Positions 60,601-64,000 of a DNA stretch of 64,000 nucleotides are shown piece by piece (position 1 is the first letter of the stretch; the number at the start of each line of letters is the position of its first letter). The notes under the pieces are model-generated. The model was not told the DNA's origin. It made no database searches and saw nothing but the letters and a program-made list of their open reading frames with translations. The stretch is from positions 992,001 through 1,056,000 of the forward strand of contig JAYJMM010000080.1 of NCBI GenBank assembly GCA_037349105.1, read 5' to 3'. The DNA is from Limnomonas spitsbergensis. Lineage: Eukaryota > Chlorophyta > Chlorophyceae > Chlamydomonadales. The position numbers and the translations under genes were made by a program.

Positions 60601-62171
60601 TTCAACTATTTAAGTACCGATAAGTTTCAGAATAAAACCCTCAAGCTACCAATTTCAACCCATATGTTTCAAACTTCCACACCCACCTGCAGCTTCTTCA
60701 GCCCCTTGAGGGCTGCCAGTAGGCCCCGGCGGCACTCATCCTCCTCCCACTCGCCACCAGAGAGGATGTCGTCACACTCCACCTGTGGCAGACATGTGGG
60801 TAAGTGGGTGGGTGAGTGGGTAGGTGAGTGGGTAGGTGAGTGGGCACTGATCCTCCTCCCACTCACCACAAAAAATAATACCGTCACAACCTGCGGTAGG
60901 CATGAGGGCGGGTCGGTGAATTGGCGCGTTGGTGTGTGGGTGGGTGAGTGGGTATGTGGGTGGTGGGTAATGATCCTCCCCCCACTGGCCACCAGAGAGG
61001 ACGTCATCGCAGTCCACCAGCGGCAGGCATGAGGGTAAGTGGGTGAGTAGGTGTGTGGAAAGGTAGATGGGTGGGCGTGTGAGTGGATGGGTGAGCGTGT
61101 GGGTGGGTAGGTGGAGGGGTCCTGACCCTTCTTCCACAAAAATCAGTGTGTCCTCTCACCTACTCTACGGCAGACGTGACGGGCTTGCGGGCGAAACATA
61201 GCAGCAGCCATCGTAGAATGGCTGGGTGTATAAAAACAGGCAACCGTCACCGCCAGGGTGGGTCGGCACATTTTTGCAACAATCACCTCCCGGAAAGGGT
61301 TTAGGGTTTGATGCCTTGCCCAGTGCTGGAGCAACGGGCAAGGCATCAAATTCATAAGCTGTCCCAGGACCGGTATTTATTGCCTGGCAAGTGCTTAATT
61401 CACGGCCTTGGTCTAGGGTGGACTATCCAAGGTTCAGGGTCTAGGGATACATGTGTAAGGTTGTGAGGTAAAGGCTTTAGGGAACATGTTCTTAGGTCTT
61501 AGGGTTACGGTTTGGGGTATATCGTCTTGGGAATAAGGTGTAGGGCACAGGTTTCTATGACAGGGTTAAGGTTTGGGGTATATCGTCTTAGGTATACAGT
61601 GTAGGGTATAGGTTTTAGGATAGGGTTGAGGTTTGGGGCATAGCTTCTTAGGTACAGGGTTATAGGGTTGAGGTTTGGGGCATAGCTTCTTAGGTTAAGG
61701 GTTCTAGGGTTCAGGGTTTACGGCTGAAGTTAATCCCGGTCTCGTTGCAGTGTCATTTTCGTTTTGTGCATAGGGTAACATGTTCACGATTCATCGTTTG
61801 AGGACCAGGCTTTTTGTTGCCCGGATCTTACTTTGCCTTGCATATGCACACAACCTCGCGGCTGCCCGCACCGACTACGGCATAGCTCACAGCTTAGGGT
61901 TATGAGCTGAGGGTTTAAGGGTTTCAAGTTCCCGCAGACGCCCGGCTGTACCTTCACCCTTACCAATGCCCACAACTTCACGGCTGCCTGCTCCAACAAC
62001 GGCGAAGCCCTAGTTTGGGGTTTGGGGTTACGGGTGAGGGGTTAAGGGTTTAGGGATTTCCCCTTCCAGAGACTGCCCAGCTGTACCTTGACCTTTGCCT
62101 TGCATATGCCCACAACCTCGCGGCTGCCCGCTTCCACGACCGCGTAGCAAATGCCCCCTATGTCGCTGTAC
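51664..62171 (-). CDS. SKI2: Ski2-like DExH RNA helicase, C-terminal part (ten exons; gene continues past 64 kb)
   Basis: Ski2 is the helicase of the Ski complex that feeds mRNA to the cytoplasmic exosome. Exons in transcript order: 62171-62087, 60782-60687, 58873-58695, 57392-57305, 54953-54843, 54154-54059, 53795-53685, 53364-53314, 52784-52675, 51781-51664; 1045 nt, 347 complete codons plus stop TAG (51664-51666), every junction in phase. The product follows plant SKI2: an ICKAKVKV segment, a KPHGC motif, [26 protein letters not shown], the [21 protein letters not shown] helix of the DSHCT domain, then [15 protein letters not shown] and the ending [16 protein letters not shown]. The ATPase core (Walker motifs, DEVH) is absent and should lie to the right. 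About 10% of the 10.5 kb is coding; nearly all introns are tandem repeats containing copies of adjoining exon edges. Exons between 62.2 and 64 kb were not resolved. Confidence 0.93.
52075..52674 (-). repeat. ~31-bp intronic minisatellite derived from exon end + 5' splice site (Ski2 gene)
   Basis: About 18 units of (plus strand) AACCCACCTCCAGGTTTAAC + CCTCAACCCTC. On the minus strand each unit has CCTGGAGGTGGGTTGAGG, closely like the true junction GCCTGCAG|GTGGGATGAGG at 52675/52674. Units at the left are nearly identical, units near the exon are more diverged, as expected for recent expansion on one side. Confidence 0.85.
52885..52925 (-). repeat. GGGA microsatellite in Ski2 intron
   Basis: (GGGA)n of about six units on the plus strand, a CT-rich tract on the coding strand. 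Confidence 0.85.
53927..54022 (-). pseudogene. Ghost copy of Ski2 exon 54154-54059, with a 10-nt deletion
   Basis: The downstream intron contains a ~90-bp near-copy of the preceding exon and its donor (GTAGGCAGG versus GTAGGCGGA), together with the flanking AAT.AATCGCGA.C.GCCTAC stretch. Relative to the real exon it lacks about 10 nt just before the splice donor (CCTGGTCTTC region), so inclusion would shift the frame. It starts part-way in, at the GGAGATGGTGTTTGCGGG block, and has no acceptor of its own. Confidence 0.9.
54417..54485. repeat. Perfect ~37-bp tandem duplication in Ski2 intron
   Basis: CCCATCTGTGGGCACTAGCTCATCATACAGGCACAA, shown in halves CCCATCTGTGGGCACTAGC and TCATCATACAGGCACAA, occurs twice in direct succession. 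Confidence 0.9.
54530..54842 (-). repeat. Four to five ghost copies of Ski2 exon 54953-54843 end + donor
   Basis: Plus-strand blocks CACCTGGTTCAAATTGATCT.GCAGGCCACCC (about 54665), CACCTTGGTCGAATTGAT..GCAGGTCACCC (about 54720), CACCTGGTTTGAATTGATG..TAGGCCACCCC (about 54773) and a weaker one near 54552 mirror the true junction CACCTGGGTCGAATTTATCT.GCAGGCCACCC at 54840-54870. Spacing is about 52-55 bp. Three keep the GGTG donor. Confidence 0.9.
55560..56060. repeat. Degenerate ~45-55-bp repeats with CAGGTCACTC core
   Basis: CAGGTCACTC or close variants recur about ten times (for example near 55692, 55792, 55970, 56048). This is intron of the Ski2 gene between exons 57305 and 54953. No exon-edge match was identified. 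Confidence 0.6.
56200..57304 (-). repeat. 100-bp intronic satellite carrying ~10 ghost copies of an exon end plus 5' splice site
   Basis: Directly abuts the 3' end of the Ski2 exon 57392-57305. Each unit reads, on the minus strand, a copy of the last ~25 nt of that exon followed by CAG|GTGCGT/GC and then filler rich in CCCTGAACCCTGAA. Ghost copies lie near 56310, 56410, 56510, 56610, 56710, 56810, 56910, 57010, 57110 and 57210, so the period is exactly about 100 bp; an eroded one is near 56220. Most copies keep a consensus-quality GT donor; the oldest (about 56307) has lost it. Confidence 0.95.
57910..57980. repeat. 18-bp tandem repeat x4
   Basis: GATCCGGCCTATTTAGTA repeated four times without error (last unit 17 bp). 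The GGATCCGGCC core also occurs in the foldback at 58182-58261. Confidence 0.97.
58182..58261. repeat. 80-bp foldback (inverted repeat) in Ski2 intron
   Basis: GAAACCAGAAAAAAACG..ATAGGCCGGGTCCTTT is followed by AAAAGGATCCGGCCTGT..CGTTTTTTTTCTGGTTTC; arms of about 38 bp with almost no loop. Confidence 0.9.
58895..59960. repeat. 12-bp GGTTTATTCCAG satellite with higher-order ~118-bp units
   Basis: Intron between Ski2 exons 60687 and 58873. The core GGGTTTATTCCA repeats dozens of times. Between about 59170 and 59540 a larger ~118-bp unit (..GGGTATATTCCATGGATTG..CATCATAATTATTCC) is repeated three times almost exactly. Because 12 is a multiple of three, spurious GFIP/FQGL-type open frames arise on the plus strand. 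Confidence 0.93.
60790..61125. repeat. GTGGGTGAGTGG-type minisatellite with two ghost exon starts
   Basis: Intron upstream of Ski2 exon 60782-60687. Besides GTGGGTGAGTGGGTAG runs it holds two copies of the exon's 5' part and acceptor: about 60844-60907 (minus strand ACCGCAG|GTTGTGACGG..GTGAGTGGGAGGAGGAT) and about 60969-61033 (GCCGCTG|GTGGACTGCG..GGCCAGTGGGGGGAGGAT). The real edge is GCCACAG|GTGGAGTGTG. The first ghost keeps the AG, the second lost it. Confidence 0.9.
61307..61350. repeat. Perfect 15-bp inverted repeat, 14-nt loop
   Basis: TTTGATGCCTTGCCC at 61307-61321 pairs with GGGCAAGGCATCAAA at 61336-61350. Intronic in Ski2. Confidence 0.9.
61400..61730. repeat. ~55-bp degenerate repeats with GGGTTRAGGTTTGGGGYATA core
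   Basis: GGTTTGGGGTATATCGTCTT, GGTTTGGGGTATATCGTCTT and two GGTTTGGGGCATAGCTTCTT versions (about 61508, 61570, 61628, 61672). Telomere-like TTAGGG pieces are interspersed. Confidence 0.8.
61815..62086 (-). repeat. Two ghost copies of Ski2 exon 62171-62087 end + donor
   Basis: The true exon end reads on the plus strand GCTGTACCTTGACCTTTGCC..GCCCACAACCTCGCGGCTG. A copy at about 61944-62010 reads GCTGTACCTTCACCCTTACC..GCCCACAACTTCACGGCTG, and another at about 61825-61890 reads ACTTTGCCTTGCATATGCA..CACAACCTCGCGGCTGCCCG. The nearer copy keeps a GGTACAG donor. Confidence 0.9.
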
Positions 62172-62184
62172 CTGCAACACACAG

Positions 62185-63400
62185 CAATAGAGGGGTAGGT
62201 GAGAGGGACATGTGGGAGGGGCAGGTGAGAGGGACAGGTGAGAATGGCATGTGCGAGGGGCAGGTGCGAGGGGGAGGTGCGAGGGGCAGGTGAGAGAGGC
62301 AGGTGGGAGGGGCAGGTGCGAGGGGCAGGTAAGAGGAGCAAGTGAGAGGGGCAGGTGAGAGGGGCAGGTGAGAGGGGCACGTGAGAGTGGCAGGTGAGAA
62401 TGACAGGTGTGAGGGGCAGGTGAGAGCAACAAGTGCGAGGGACAGGTGAGAGGGACAGGTGAGAATGGCAGGCGCGAGGGGCAGGTGCGAGGGGCAAGTG
62501 CGAGGGACAGGTGAGAGAGGCAGGTGGGAGGGGCAGGTGAGAGGGGCAGGTGAGAGGGGCAAGTGAGAGGGGCAGGTAAGAGTGGCAGGTGACAGGGGCA
62601 GGTGAGAGGGGCAGGTGAGAGTGGCAGGTGAGAGTGACAGGTGAGAGGGGCATGTGAGAGGGGCAAGTGAGAGAGGCAGGTGAGAGTGGCAGGTGAGAGG
62701 GGCAGGCACAAGGGGCAAGTGAGAGTGGCAGGTGAGAGGGCAGGTGAGAGGGGCAGGTGAGAGGGCAGGTGAGAAGGGCAGGTGAGAGGGGCAGGTGAGA
62801 GGGGCAAGTGAGAGAGGCAGGTGAGAGGGGCAGGTGAGAGGGGCAGGTACAAGGGGCAAGTGAGAGTGGCAGGTGAGAGGGCAGGTGAGAGGGGCAGGTG
62901 AGAGGGGCAGGTGAGAGGGGCAGGTGAGAGGGACAGGTGAGAGGTACAGGTGAGAATGACATGTGTGAGGGGCAGGTGAGAGCAACAAGTGCGAGGGACA
63001 GGTGCGAGGGGCAGGGGCAAGGGGCAGGTGAGACGGACATGTGAGAGGGGCAGGTGAGAGGGGCAAGTGCGAGGGGCAGGTGAGAGGGGCAGGTGAGAGG
63101 GGCATGTGAGAGGGGCAGGCGAGAGGGGCAGGTGAGAATGGCAGGTGAGAGGGGCAGGTGAGAGGGGCAGGTGAGAGGGGCAAGTGAGAGGGGCAGGTGA
63201 GAGGAGTAGGTGCGAGGGGCATGTGCGAGGGGCAAGTGCGAGGGGCAGGTGCGAGGGGCAGGTGCGAGGGGCAGGTGAGAGGGGCAGGTGAGAGGGGCAG
63301 GTGAGAGGGGCAGGTGAGATGGGCAGGTGAGAGGGGCAGGTGAGAGGGACAGGTGAGAGGGGCTGGCGAGAGGGGCAGGTGAGAGGGGAAGGTGATGTGC
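62185..63400. repeat. 13-bp satellite GAGGGGCAGGTGA, about 90 copies
   Basis: Intron of the Ski2 gene (coding strand CCTGCCCCTCTCA, 11 of 13 bases pyrimidine) running up to the acceptor at 62172. Variants GGGACAGGTG, GGGGCATGTG, GGGGCAAGTG. As 13 is not a multiple of three and the unit contains no stop, all three minus frames stay open for 430-540 codons and read the same rotating LTCPSHLPLSPAP peptide. On the plus strand each unit contains CAG|GTGAGA, an ideal splice donor, but antisense to the gene. Confidence 0.95.
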
Positions 63401-64000
63401 AGCCTGCACAGCCTCTTCTCCTGCAGGCAAACCATGTCCCATGGTCCAGCCAAATTGGGAGGCTGCCTTCATCCTCAAGAGCACACGAATTCCATTTGTA
63501 TTTAATCAACCGAGCTACGATGATCACCTGCCTGCGCAATTGCCTGACAATCCTGAAGGATGTTTTGTTTGTCGTTTTCTCTATTTTATTTGTGTTCCTT
63601 TCCTTCACATGTATTTTGTTTTCTTTATTTAAACAAAGTAGGTAATGATCACCTGCCACACAACCTGCCTGATTACCTCCTCTGCCACTGCTGAACTGTA
63701 TTTCACCCTGCCCGGCCTGCCTGCTCTGCCTGGCCTGCTCTGTCTGCTCTGCCTAGCCTGCCTGCCCTACCTGGCCCTTCTGAAAAATGTTACTGAAAGG
63801 AGGTCTCGAGGGGGGGGGGGCACAGCAGGTCTCAGTGGGGCCGAGGTTGCTAACATGCTTCAACACGGACAGGTACAACATCCCCACTGACATTATCTCG
63901 AGTCAAACGTAGGTTCCAATCGCCTTCCATTTGGTTTAACACATCCCTTCTTTATCATGCGGCCACGAGTACCAGTATTTATTTTTTGTCCTTATCCTCG
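63401..64000. other. Unresolved part of the Ski2 gene
   Basis: A minus-strand frame EGSLPIWLDHGTWFACRRRG (about 63480-63420) next to the 13-bp array may be exonic or not. CTGCCTGCTCTGCCTGGC repeats occur at 63710-63780. No confident exon. Confidence 0.35.

Noticed and set aside
62028..63659. Minus-strand frames of 431-543 codons rich in Leu/Ser/Pro/Cys
   Set aside because: Produced by the 13-bp satellite; all three frames are open because the unit has no stop. Not a protein gene by itself.

Overview
This is nuclear DNA of a green alga (chlorophyte or prasinophyte type). It carries spliced genes with GT..AG introns, a thylakoid FtsH protease, an LHCII-type antenna protein, a plant-type Ski2 helicase, a plant RBL10/11-like rhomboid, and many plant-telomere-like TTTAGGG fragments. 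I cannot name the species. Six protein-coding genes could be built exon by exon, with reading frames that stay consistent across every junction. They occupy little of the 64 kb; the rest is transposon debris and tandem repeats.

Layout. 1-6.3 kb: nested non-LTR retrotransposon (LINE) fragments. 6.35-10.48 kb (+): complete 11-exon chloroplast FTSH gene, 728 aa. 11-16.3 kb: LINE fragments in both orientations. 16.4-17 kb: two SINE-like copies. 17.5-18.2 kb: short-period CGCGCA/AT-block array. 18.3-19.99 kb (-): 3-exon LHC antenna gene, 254 aa. 21.2-26.8 kb: LINE and SINE-like copies, including the longest LINE copy with reverse transcriptase motifs. 27.1-30.6 kb and 39.3-42.7 kb (-): two diverged copies of one segment, each with a 5-exon RING gene (343 and 342 aa) that has a KIX-like C-terminus. 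31-39 kb between them: repeats, a Harbinger-type MITE and a long hairpin. 43.7-44.3 kb: a G-rich 271-bp duplication. 46.05-49.83 kb (+): a rhomboid protease (5' exons not resolved). 51.66-62.17 kb (-): the last ten exons of a Ski2-like RNA helicase; its helicase core should lie beyond 64 kb.

Two signals stand out. First, in the rhomboid and Ski2 genes the introns are filled with tandem repeats, and in at least nine cases the repeats contain degenerate copies of the neighbouring exon edge together with its splice site. One 5' splice site is copied about ten times at a period of 100 bp. There are also internal and terminal 'ghost exons'. Second, one LINE family ending in GTGTAACGTYATTG(AC) left dozens of 5'-truncated copies. 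Eleven or more insertions have visible target-site duplications of about 8-16 bp, most beginning with AC at the 3' junction. At least three copies inserted into the tail of an older copy in inverted orientation, so the result imitates a terminal-inverted-repeat transposon.

The genes do not form one pathway. FTSH and LHC are both thylakoid/photosystem genes, the RING paralogues suggest ubiquitination, the rhomboid an intramembrane protease, and Ski2 cytoplasmic 3'-5' RNA decay.
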